Assembly: GCA_947568835.1 (NCBI GenBank)
Contig: OX387602.1
Span: 7,844,570-7,908,569, forward strand
DNA from: Protonemura montana
Lineage: Eukaryota > Arthropoda > Insecta > Plecoptera > Nemouridae
DNA length: 64,000 nt
Direction: 5' to 3'
Shown here: positions 50,631-61,720 of the stretch, one piece after another
Layout of the letters: the number at the start of each line of letters is the position of its first letter
Position numbering within the stretch: position 1 is the stretch's first letter
Program-made: the position numbers and the translations under genes
The notes under the pieces: model-generated
Told to the model about the DNA's origin: nothing
Seen by the model: the letters and a program-made list of their open reading frames with translations, nothing else
The model's database searches: none

Positions 50631-50690
50631 GCGCTCCTAGACGCAGCCCGCAGAACAGATCCAACCTGGCACCTCTACTCTAAAACAATA
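50631..50690 (+). repeat. Dispersed repeat copy E
   Basis: GCGCTCCTAGACGCAGCCCG is continued by CAGAACAGATCCAACCTGGC and then ACCTCTACTCTAAAA. This is the most complete copy together with copy D, sharing the CTCCTAGA leader, and it is preceded by an A-rich simple repeat. Confidence 0.6.
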
Positions 50691-51784
50691 TTTATTTGGG
50701 CGGGACTGATAGTCGGTTCGTTCCTAGAAATATGGCATGCCATTGACGTACTGCATGTAATTTACCGTGAACACCGAAGCCTTTGTCAACTCCCGAACAA
50801 CATTCGCAGATTTAGCGCGTGCACGCACTTAGGTGCGGCGATGGCAGGCGTAACACAATTTATAGGCGGTTAGACTAGCACTGCGAAGCGCTTGACGGAA
50901 CAGTTTTTCATCGAAAATGAGCCGTGTGACGTATCCAGGTCCAACTGCTTGGGTTGATTACATCAAGCCCGCTCAACCAATCATAGAAAGTAGTCGCTCA
51001 CTTGATTGAATTCTCCGTCTCCTAGCCGAGCCATTCTCTTCCCCGATGTGGAGCCGATGGCAAAGGGTGGGCGGCCACTATCTTTCCCATTCGCATCCAA
51101 TAAACAGAACTTCTTGGGTATACCACAAGTTTTCAGTGAAACTATGCGTAACTAAAAGCCATTTCAGAGTTAAAGCAATGTGGTGGAGGTGCCGTGATTT
51201 ACCAAAAACAGAACATTAAGAATGAAAGAGTGAGAACGGCATTGTTGTTTTGCTAATGACTGCGAAGGATCAAATAAAAACTTGAAGAAAGCATTTATTT
51301 TCTAAGTCTTTGGAAAGACGAAGGTAAATAAACATCTTGAGACGTAATTTGTAAGCATTTTGGTAAGTAACGCTCATCGATAGCCAATTATACCCTAGTT
51401 CGAGTCACCGTCATCAATACCATTCATTAATTACCTAATTAATTGTTGGTATGTTTAAAGGGAGCTTATAATCACCCTAATTGCGTCTGGAGCATCCACA
51501 CTGCGAGGTAGCTCTTAGAGCTTAGAATACCTAACGTGAGTACACACTTACACACAACATTTGAACGCGGTTAATTGCATTAGAGGCCATGTTTTAATTA
51601 ACTAACTTAATGCGAGTAAGTTTGAGTAGGCCGTAAATGAGAATAGCGAGTTAGATGTAAACGATGTGCCGGTGAGAGCCGGTGCGTTTACAAACACCAA
51701 CGGGTAGACGGTCAACACACAGAAGGCATGTGAAAGGGAAGAGTTTATTCATTAATTTATACCATCTATTGAACCAAGGGATTA
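50691..51784. other. Non-coding stretch containing an inverted short copy of the dispersed repeat
   Basis: No gene recognised. At 51181-51194, TGGTGGAGGTGCCG is the reverse complement of the GGCACCTCCACCA end of the dispersed repeat (copy F, minus orientation). Confidence 0.4.
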
Positions 51785-51893
51785 TTTTTATCCCCTTTTT
51801 TTGTGCCGTTTGAGAGAGACTCTCATTCACGATGGCACTTGGTTTCAAAGTAGGGTAAAAGAGAGCGCGTCGTTCCGACTGAGCTGTGAAAGA
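51785..51893 (-). mobile_element. tRNA-derived SINE-like sequence
   Basis: Read on the minus strand, CAGCTCAGTCGG (51875-51886) is a good polymerase III A box. TTTGAAACC (51841-51849), about 40 nt further on, is a weak B box at tRNA-like spacing, with GCGCTCTC between them where SINE tRNA heads often carry a similar word. An A-rich run follows at about 51782-51806. No target-site duplication was defined. The head is too diverged to be a working tRNA gene. Confidence 0.35.
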
Positions 51894-54130
51894 TGATGGA
51901 CAGTAATTGGCTTATGCTGTGAGCCACGCTGGTGAGTCGACATGGGACTCGGCAGACATTTCCACAAACCCTTATGATGTCAGCAATTGGTTGTGATGTA
52001 ATTTTATAGAGCCAATGAGATTGTTCGAGAGCTCTCATTACTGGTTGTGTGGAGCTGGCATGGCAAGTGCTCGGGGATTGATGATTAGCTGACATGGCCG
52101 GTGGAAATGTCAGTGTTTTTAGAGGTGCTTCGCCGGAGGAGCATGCTCTTCGTAGGGTTTAAATTTCCCGGGTTGTGCTAGTTAGAGTATGTATGTAGCC
52201 GTCAAAACTCTTGACCAATACCACATCGTTATGGATGCTCTCTAGAACTAGAAACTAGTCACGAAGAGGTACTTTTTGTTTTAGCACTTTCCAAACGCTA
52301 TTTGCATACTATTAATTTGCATCGAGCAAAGTTTCAACTCGGCCGGAATGAATAAGTACATGCGATGGCATTAATTAAATCTGAGACTTGTTTAAAATTG
52401 CTGCTATCATTGAAGACAAACTATCATTTCAAAATTTAATTACAATTCGGTTCGGTGTCTGAAGATCCTTTAATTACGACAAGAAAATAATTACTTCTAT
52501 CTGGTGACAGACATGGATTGATGGCGAAAAACGATTCGGAGAACTTCACTTGGATAAATAATTTTCTCGTTAACGATCCAGGTGAGTGGGCGAATAAGGG
52601 ACCAATAAAACAACAAAGAACCCGTTTGCTCTGAAACGTGCTAAAAACGAGGTAGAATTGCACTATTATCCAAATCTGCAGAGACTCTCAGTGGAGGGTG
52701 TAAGTATAACTCGGACGTCAGTAATTCAGGAAAAATTCATCACTCTTCTTTGTCCCTCAGAAGCATACACAGCTTTAGCAAAGACAAATGAGAAATGAGA
52801 AACAAGCCACACACAATTCCCCGTTAAAAAGGGACGAGTAAGAAATTTTGAAATACATTAATTACATTTGCCTCGAGACTCGAGTACAAGATTGGAAAGT
52901 GGCTGCGCACATTCTTCCATCGCAGCCCCACCGCCGCTGAAGGACGGGCCGAGGCCGCAGCATCAATAATTCAGGGCCCTTATTAACTGCAGGGCGCAAG
53001 AACCCCGGCGTTGCAGCCGATAGCGCCGGGGAAAATGCCATCACGCTGGCTGGCTGGTTGGTTGGCTGGCTCAAGTTAGCGAGCTGCCAGACACTGCCAT
53101 GCGTAATGGAAAAGTTGGAAACTGCCAACGAGAGGCTCATGTGGATGAAAATTTGAGAAACTATTAGTCAAAACACAAAAAGAACGAAAAAAAAACATAC
53201 GCGGAACAATATCTTGGCATTTGGCGAGAGACAAAAACGCGAAGCCGGGTAGTGGAAGGTTGCGAAGGATACGTCAGTACCAAGCGAGAGAACATGTTTC
53301 TCATTTATATCCACGCTTATCGCGAGATGGGAAAGCGAGATGTAAACGCCATACGAGTAGGTACTAGACCAAGTCAGCTGGAGGGAAACATCCTTACAGC
53401 GCCATTTTAAAAAACTACAACGATAAGAGCGAGAGGCGAGTTCTCGAAACGCGCAGAAAGTTTTGAGAGTGAACTAATTGGAGCATTGCAGCGGCAAGCA
53501 ACCTCAAGCTGGCATCAATGCCTCTCATAGTTCCTGGTTAACAATAATGCTATCCCGACTGGCATCAGCCAACTACTTGTCAGAATCAAGCTCGGCCGGG
53601 AAGCTCTGAATGCAAACTGGAACGCGGCAACCCTTCTCATGGTAGTTATACTTATAGGCTTATTAAGATATCACAAAATGATTTCTCCGAGCTTAGTTTC
53701 GCAGGTGTTGAACAATATAAACACAATGCAAACTTAGCACAAAGCAGTTTCGTTAGCTAAGCCCTTGTAATGGTTCGCTAGAGTGCTGACACCGGGTAGT
53801 ATCATATAATAAATTACTTATAGGCCCGCGTCTTGAAGACGTGACGTATTAGCCGACGCGAGGAGGCGTCATTTTGTGTCTTGTGTCTACGCCCGATTAA
53901 CGACGTCAGAGCAAAACGACAAAATAATACCTTGCGAGCTCGCTTGTTATTCTGTGCGCATAGGAAATAAAAGAATCCTTTTTTTATTGTTTGAAATGAC
54001 ACTGCAGTGTTGTTTCACATTGAAGCATATCATGGCAGCGAACGACGCCATATTCCCGCATTGTTTTCCCAATTAAATTAAAACAAAACATACGGTGATG
54101 TGTGTGTGCGTGGGACAGCGTTCCGCTTCA

Positions 54131-54150
54131 CGGTGGAGGTGCCAGATCGG
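54131..54150 (-). repeat. Short copy G of the dispersed GGCACCTCCAC repeat
   Basis: CGGTGGAGGTGCCAGATCGG is the reverse complement of a GATCTGGCACCTCCACC sequence, matching the spacer-plus-distal block of the dispersed repeat. The GCAGCCCGCAG block is not seen next to it. Confidence 0.4.
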
Positions 54151-54427
54151 AACATATTCCAGCTTTATCAACGTCATGTACAAACATATGATTATTAATC
54201 TAGATGTCGTTAACTGCTTCTGTATTTGACTGTCAAGTTAACTGGCAAGTGACAAGAGCGAACAATTATGGCGTTTTGAGCAGCCGTTTAAACAAAAGTG
54301 AATTTGTTTTGTGAAATTTAAACATAGTAAATATAGAGAGAATAGCATACGCGATTTCCCATGTCGATGCGATATTATCGAGTCCTTTCCAGCGTGAAAA
54401 CACCGTCCCTTGCTTTTGAGTGAACAA

Positions 54428-54472
54428 TAATAGCAGCAACAAATGCAGCAACGACAGCAACAGCAGCAGTGA
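54428..54472 (+). repeat. Imperfect CAG/CAA triplet repeat
   Basis: A run of AGCAGCAACAAATGCAGCAA-type triplets continuing to ACAGCAACAGCAGCAG. The minus-strand frame yields leucine or cysteine runs that match no protein, so it is read as simple sequence. Confidence 0.75.
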
Positions 54473-57229
54473 CACACAATAAACCGCTGACATGTTTGTG
54501 TGAAGCTTATTCAAGTTTGCAAACATTTTCTTCGTTACAATAAATCCAGCGGGCAAACATAAATGTGCAGTTTGGCACACGGGTTGTGTGTACATGTTAA
54601 GCGACCCTAGCAGATTTCATAAAACAGAACATAGCGCCACTGTGGTAGCAATGTCTATGCATTTTTAGAATTGGTACAACGAACTTTGCCAACGTTTCGA
54701 CGTTCGGGGCTGTCCAACAGTGTTTTCCCGGCTCTGTAGTGTTTGCTCTGTTGCTTCAGCTCAAAATCTGCTTTAATTGCGAAGCCTTTATTTCTTTGAG
54801 GTCATGCTCGGAGGCGGCAGCTCTGCATGCAGTAGAACTACGCCCCTTCTTCCCCACTCGTTTTATACCGCAGCATGAAGCAAATTGTGTGTTTTCCGTA
54901 TTTTTTTTTTGTGTGTTACTCGTGCATATAATAGTTAATTACATTTTGTGGATAGCAACGTCTCTTTTTCAAGATATTTGCCAATTAGGCAGTGATACCT
55001 GCGCCTGCGCTCGCCGTCAAACAATTATATTACACATTTTCCAACAAGCAAACAAAGAAACGAACAAGAGTTCGGACGTAATTCTGAATACCGTAGCCAT
55101 ACATATCAACGGTTGAGTGAAAAAAACTAAGCCAATAAAATATTTAAATATGTTCAATGAAAATGGAAAGTGTGAAATAATTTCTAATTATGAATGATAC
55201 ATCTACCTCAAGAGCGGGGCTAAATGCATTAGATATTATTTTACAGACGAAAGACAGCAATTCGCTGTAATCATGGCTTTTACTCCATCCGGCGCCTTTG
55301 TTTGCGTCGTCCTTTGCAAACTCCTCACAGAAGACGTATACGAGCAAAAAGCGGACCCAATGCGTATGAAACGAGGGCGTGGATTGTGTCACAGCACAGA
55401 GTCAAACAAAGCATACGTCGGCCGGTCGTAGCCGCCGAGCCAGATCAAGTAAATAGGCACCTAGAGTTGTTCATTTGTGGCAAACTTTTTTTATTGGCGA
55501 CCCCCGGGGAAAAGTTTTTAAGGAGCTATTTGGATCAGGATTATTTACTACATTCTTTAGATGCTTTTCGTCTTTTGTTCGACCAGTCTGGTATTCGCTT
55601 GTTTTTCCCCGTTTTCCGAGAGAATGGCGACTAGTATGTGAAGTTATTCACCGCGAGCTTTTTCTGCAGCGCCGCGCCCCAAAGAGCTGTCTGTAAAGAA
55701 GACTGGTGGTCCACCGCGCGACAAGAAGGACAGTATCCCGTGTGCTTTTAGCACGGGGGACAGCGGCGTCGGGTACGGCTCAATTCGAACGCCACCCCTA
55801 AAGGTGTTTTCACATCTCCTGCATAAGAGCCCTTGATTTATGCTCTAAGTTTTTTAAAGGCACCATATATTTTTTCATAAAAGCTTACTTCCTAACAATG
55901 AAAATATAGATATAAAAATGTGGGGTTGAGGTATTCATACGTCAGTTACAGATTAAATTAAGAAGTACCTATATATTGGTACTTAATTTATCACGGTTTC
56001 ATTTTGTAGGGGCTATCTAGTGTCGCGATGAGAGCTTAATGAAAGTAGGCGCCGCGTTTTGCGACAGAGTAGTTGACGGAGAAACGCCACTGATAAGAAA
56101 CAACGCGAAACTATATATTTGTCGTAACGTTCGTCGCCGGGAACTTCGTCGGAGCCGTAAAACAGAACGTAGCCTCAGCAGAGGTGCTGGCAACAAAAGG
56201 TTCCAACCTTGCCACAATGCATCCTTTGTCGTCTTATTAGATTCGAATTCAAAAATTGTTATCGAGCACGCGGCGGTAGGGAGACACATCAAGACAAGAC
56301 GTGTTCAGTTTTAAACAATCGTGTTTTAATTGGATTTGCTTAGGATGGTGAAAACCATCTCATTTCGCCCGCGCGCACGCGATACGAGCGCGGGGATGGG
56401 AAGGCGGCAGGCAGTCAAGTGAATTGCGTTTGAAAACTTCATTTGACACATCAAATATGCATCTCATTGAAAGCAGCCTGATTCAATTAGTAGATTCATA
56501 GTGTGTACACTTGAAAAGTGCAATGATTTTATACGAGAGAGAGAAACAAATCTCGACAAAAGAAAAATTATATTGTCTTACTGACCTATTCTGTTACCTT
56601 GAAGAACAAAACCGGATACTTCCGGAAAAAAACTTCAAAACTATTGTGCAGTCAAGCATATGCCAATGATGCTCCTTGGATAAGTTTTTCCGAGATGCTT
56701 TTGAGTCTTTTTGAGGCAAAACTAACGCTCTCATTTCAGCTATTTATATAAAACTGGGCTTTGGAATCTGTATAAAACTACCGTTTCCAGCTCACCGATA
56801 AAATATCTTAGAGAAATTGATACAGATCCAGAATATTAAGTATTCTATATAAGTCGACGCATTTATTTGACGTTATCACCACCTAATCGTGAGAGCTCAT
56901 CACGTCAACGTCAGCCGCTTCAATGTAACAAGGTTCTTTATTATAATGAAATATTTGGGCATCAGCAACGAGATCACAATAGAGAATTGTACGAGAATTC
57001 CACGATCTCTATCCAATCATCTTTAATAACCCCGCCATTTCGTCTCGAACGAAGACGTCTCTGATGCATTCTGATGTTTTGGCAACACCATTTTCCTTTC
57101 TGCGAGTTTAAGAAGTCGAAATAGCGGCGCCGCCAGAAGAGAGGCGAGCTCTAACATCCTGTAGGGAGTCCTCGTTAAGCACTAGTCAGCAGGATCGTTT
57201 GTCTTTTATTTTGCATAAGCGACGGACGT

Positions 57230-57470
57230 CTATCATGATAGGACGCCGCTTTGTGGGTGGATCGGGGACTGGGAGAGGCGTCGCGGCGCCCGCTTGGTCA
57301 CGAGAGAAAAGGTCCTTAGCGAGAGCTGAGTGAGCGGCGTCGCTCGTCAAGGGACGAAAGGAATTCCCAAGACGTGCTTCCGATATTGAAGACCATTCCA
57401 TTGGCTCGTATAAAGACAGAGCTGCGAATTTCACTCTCGTCGACTCTACGCTCTCGGGAAAGTTGGGTGG
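57230..57470. other. CpG-rich island
   Basis: GC- and CpG-rich, containing the recurring 12-mer GCGTCGCGGCGC at 57278. TATAAAGA at 57409 is followed by TCACTC at 57431. This resembles a TATA box and initiator, but the gap is about 6 bp shorter than usual. The minus-strand frame at 57186-57434 matches no family. Confidence 0.35.
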
Positions 57471-60139
57471 TGGTGAATTCTTGGGAGAAAGGTCGCGAAT
57501 TCAGATGGGTTTATGGAGATGACTGGACTTAGTGGATGGGGTGTGGTAGATTGATTTAATTTCAAGGGCTGCTAAGATGACCGTGCATAATGAGAATACG
57601 ATTAGTTCGGCGTTCGGTGAAAACGTCGTTTGTCAAACGTCTCAGGAACGTTGCTACGTCCTGAAGTTGGGACGCGGCTATAGGTAGCGATCGTAGCTTT
57701 CTTTATGGATCTCAGAGAGGATTCTCCGATGCGTGATAAATTGTAGACGTGCCAAATGATATTCCCTAATGATTCCTCGATCGATTTAACGTTAGATCAA
57801 CATTTTCTCCATCAACTTTTAAACCTATTTCGTATCTTGAAAATGGTTTATTAGGTTGTTTTTTTGGCAACTTTCAATTTTTTAGAAGTAGAAGACAAGG
57901 ATAAATTTGAAAAGACTTGAAAAATGAATCTTCATTTATGACAGTCAAAAACTTGCGTCGGATCCTATTAGTATGTTTCGGTTTAACATTCTAACAAACT
58001 TTTCTGCCTTGCAAAACTAACACACACTCGCCTTGTTTATCCGTAGGAACAAGATCCGTTCTAGCAGGCTTTGTCTTACCGATGCAGACCGCTTGTAAAT
58101 CGGAGTGTTAAATTTAATCAACGGTTAACGCTGTTCAAACCAATTACCGCATGCAAATCATGAAAATTAATTCGGATTATCTTTTGGTCGTGAAGAAACT
58201 TCCTAGTTTATAGGATTTGCACTTATATTGGACGCTGTACGCAGGCGTCGAAGACGTGCTGGGAGTCCTGCAGTGGATATCGTGTATCGCGGTAACACGC
58301 TCGTGTGCACAGAAAAGCGCGGCTGCCTCCAAAACACGTATCGGCACACGATTTAAAATTCGAAGCGATCTTCGAAGGCGAAAAGTTACGATATTGTTTT
58401 CACAAAATTACCTGGACCAAAGAAAAATCACCTGCGGTGTTGGGAGGCACCTAGCTGGCTGATCCACTGATTATGTTTAGAGCGACAGTGAACACCCTTA
58501 ATGCACCCTCAGTTCAAGGTTTTTATTTACCGAACGCTGTGCTAAAATTGTGAAAATAATATAAAATTTTGCAGAATAACTGTTTGAGAAATTTGAGTAT
58601 ATTGTAAAAAAATAATTGAATTTAGGACAAACCTATTTTATTTTCATATTTTTTGGCCGCTGTAAGACTTTCATAACTAAATACAGTGAAAGTCAAATTT
58701 CTGAAAAGGGCTTACTTGACCAAAATTTAATCTGTAATCTACTATCACACTCTATTACTAACGGTAGGGCCGTAATTCGTCTGTAAAAATTAGCCCATGC
58801 TCAGGTTTATTCTCTTAAAATGTTGATTATAGCAGCTTTAAAATTAAACAAATACAAATATAAATACAAACCAAACCCAGCACTTACTACAGCCACGTGA
58901 AAAGGGAGAAACAAATTAGACGGGTCAACAAAGTCTGGGAGGAATTTTCAAAAAGTAAGTAAGCGAACGGGATCTTTCCGCTTGACAGTCACAGGCAGAA
59001 ACCGGCAGATGTTAGCTAAATGCGCCGTAAAAGTAGGTTAGAAATCATGAAACTGATATGCTGCAGCCAATGAAGTATGGACGAATACGGAATTAAAAAA
59101 AAGGAGATTCCATACGCTTTGTAACGATATTTGATAGTAAAAGTCGGTACAATACAGGCAACTCCAGACCTGCATAGTTTAGTGGGGGCTGAGAGAGGCG
59201 GTCGAAGCTCACCGATACCAGACGGAGAGCAGGCAAAGTTTGTCACAGCACTGGAGTCAGGGGTCGCCGGCAACTCCTCGCAACGTTGGAAAAGTCAAAT
59301 CACGGCAAATCTGGACCAGATCCAGCATCCGTAGATTCTGTCGGAGGATCTTTAAAGGGAATGTCGTCGAGTGAAACGAAAGACTTGAGTCGAGCGAGCG
59401 AGAGGTGACTTACCGAAGCACAGACTTAACGTTCAGAAGAACTGAATCAATATTCCTGACAAAGATTTGCTACAAGTGAGATGATAAATCTAATCCGGGG
59501 AAAATGGAACTGCAATTTGTTAAAAACTGTTTTGACTCGGGAGTTTTGTTTGGTTTGGAATATAGATTCTGATAAGATGTACGATAATCAGACGCATTTA
59601 TAAAGATGCCTATTGTAAAAATATCTTTTCGATATTCTGCAGCGCGTTTCGCAGTCCGAGTAAAAGCATTTCGCAGTGAATCTAACATCAGTCGTGCGTG
59701 GTGCCGAAAACGCGCATGTTTGTTCGAGTCACTTACTGGCGCCGGTGACTTTTGATTGATATAAAAAGCGCGAAATTCACAATATTTCTTATTTCCTCAT
59801 ATCGAAGGTAATCTTTGTGAAAAAAGACGCATAAATTGAAAATGTGCGGAGAAAGCTTGTTCGAAACGTCGGGTGTTGAGAGCGCGTTTCGCCGGGCTGT
59901 CTCCGGTGTGACATGGCGCATTGCAAAAACTTACGTGTCTCAATATCAAAAAGTCAAAAACACGTATCAACTGAAAGGAGTTCCGAGTCAGGTTTTCCCG
60001 GAAGATTTGAAAAACTCAGGTACGGCGAAACAACGGAGGGGCTCGGTTTTAGTTGAAAGAAAATGTATATTTTATTATAACAGAATTGAACGACGTTGGT
60101 AGTCATACCGTACACAGGCAAGAAGGTATCCAGGTAAAG

Positions 60140-60174
60140 ATGGGTAGAGGTGGGTAGGTACTGGTAGGTACTGG
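60140..60174 (+). repeat. GGTAGGTACT direct repeats
   Basis: TGGGTAGAGGTGGGTAGG is followed by two copies of the 10-bp word GGTAGGTACT. Short low-complexity DNA. Confidence 0.7.
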
Positions 60175-61399
60175 GAAAATGCATCTTGTTAAGGCTAAGT
60201 GATCCCTTGTTTACGATTTTATACTCATGTGGAGGACATCTTCATGCTGTAGTAGTTGCACACAAAAAGGGACTGGTGCAAAACAACGCATTGAACTTGA
60301 AGTGTATATATTCAAGTTGTAAAGATGCTAAAACTCTGTTCGTTGAACAAACTTTACTGTTAGCAGCAAGAACGCCCGAGTAATTTCAAGTTCTTAGTCA
60401 CAAGGCACTACCTACTTAAGCAGGTACTCGACGAGACTAGTTCGTCGTAGTTCCCCGTGGAGAGTTAATAGGTAAGAAGTTATCAAGTAGGCGGCGCAGA
60501 AAATATAAAATACTCTGCCTCTTGGTCGCGAATTCAATTTACAAGGCTTTAGTAACAACATTTCATCACCATTCTATTCGTCATCAGAGGTCGTAACAAG
60601 AATGCTCCTACAAAGAGCAACCAAAAAAAAATATATGTACATCTATATCTGATTTTCCATACAGCTCGCGAATTTCCACGTTTCCGCAAACCGCTAGAGA
60701 CACTGGCAGTCTCAAATAAAATCACCAGTCGCCTGATAGCCCAGGTGAATTTCAGCACGGCAGTCCCAGTGGGTCAAAAATGTTAATACAAAACCAACGC
60801 GACGCAATTCTAATATTGATGCCGTTTCGGCACATAAATAATTCAGTTTCCATTTTCCAACAACGTCTCGAGGCTTGCGGTATAACAGAAGGTAGACGCC
60901 GTCACGAAAGCCAGCCAGCAGACGGCAGAAAGTTCACGTGGTTTGCCACGAAGGGCTCGGGCCAGGCAAGAGTATGCCGGTGAAATCCAATGCATACTTA
61001 CACAGGAAGGAGTTGTAGAAGAATGTAACCCTGCCCGTACCACTCTTGACATAGAGCGGGACGCCGTGCGATGGCCTCGCCTGCTCGATTCTAGTAAAAG
61101 ACTAGAGGTGGCGAGCCAAAATCCTTTTACAAGTCCCTTGCATATTTGATGATGTTCCTACTTCGATAACATGTCAAAGATATAAGAAACACACATATTG
61201 TGATGGCCTGGCGTTATATACTGTGCTTGTGCTAGGATTAAGCAGGGGGAAAACATGTGTGAAAAAAGAGCGTACATACTAAATTTTTCATACCAGATTT
61301 CCTTTTATCTACGCCCAGTTACGTCGTCGTGTGCTGGCAATAAAGCATACCGCTTTTCGAAAAAAAAATAACGCTCCTTGCTCTAATAATATCCATGGT

Positions 61400-61426
61400 G
61401 CGTATATATATACGTATATATATATT
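61400..61426 (+). repeat. Palindromic TA tract
   Basis: GCGTATATATATACG followed by TATATATATA, a self-complementary alternating tract. Confidence 0.75.
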
Positions 61427-61619
61427 ACTTCTACACAGAAAATTTCTACTCGGACATTTAGAAGTTTTCCCTCGAGCCTCTCCTACTGGCGTGACACGCG
61501 TTTTCATTTCATAGAGGAAACGATTACCCAAGGAACAGCTCTACTACACCTAACAACCGCCATCTAAGGCTAAGCTATAGCCTAGAAAACGTTATATTTC
61601 CGCAGCTTTTATATCGCGA

Positions 61620-61720
61620 GTTTCCTCGCAACTCCGACGTCTTGCGCCGCCGTCGTACGGGTCGTCTCCGTCTTGCGTCGCGGCGCCATCAACGCGATCA
61701 CGAAAGAGACAATTCGCTCG
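61620..61720. other. Short CpG-rich patch
   Basis: Contains GACGTCTTGCGCCGCCGTCG and the recurring 12-mer GCGTCGCGGCGC at 61675. The plus-strand frame at 61642-61896 starts with an arginine-rich run from this composition and matches no family. Confidence 0.4.

Larger units (their letters stand above)
51894..57229. other. Non-coding stretch
   Basis: No gene recognised. It contains GGCT/GGTT repeats at about 53044-53068, a short copy of the dispersed repeat at 54131-54145 and a CAG/CAA-rich tract at 54428-54472. The longest frame, 54739-55116 (125 codons), has no recognisable domain. A GC-richer part at about 52900-53130 has no defended exon. Confidence 0.45.
57471..61619. other. Non-coding stretch
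   Basis: No gene recognised. It contains GGTAGGTACT-type direct repeats at 60140-60174 and an alternating TA tract with internal ACGT at about 61400-61426. The frames at 58217-58462, 59836-60102 and 60943-61149 lack recognisable domains. Confidence 0.45.

Noticed and set aside
54739..55116. 125-codon open frame with hydrophobic stretches
   Set aside because: It crosses a T-rich simple run that produces the hydrophobicity, and no family features are seen.
55736..55762. GC hairpin CCCGTG...CACGGG resembling a bacterial terminator
   Set aside because: The context is eukaryotic, there is no upstream gene, and no T-run follows it.
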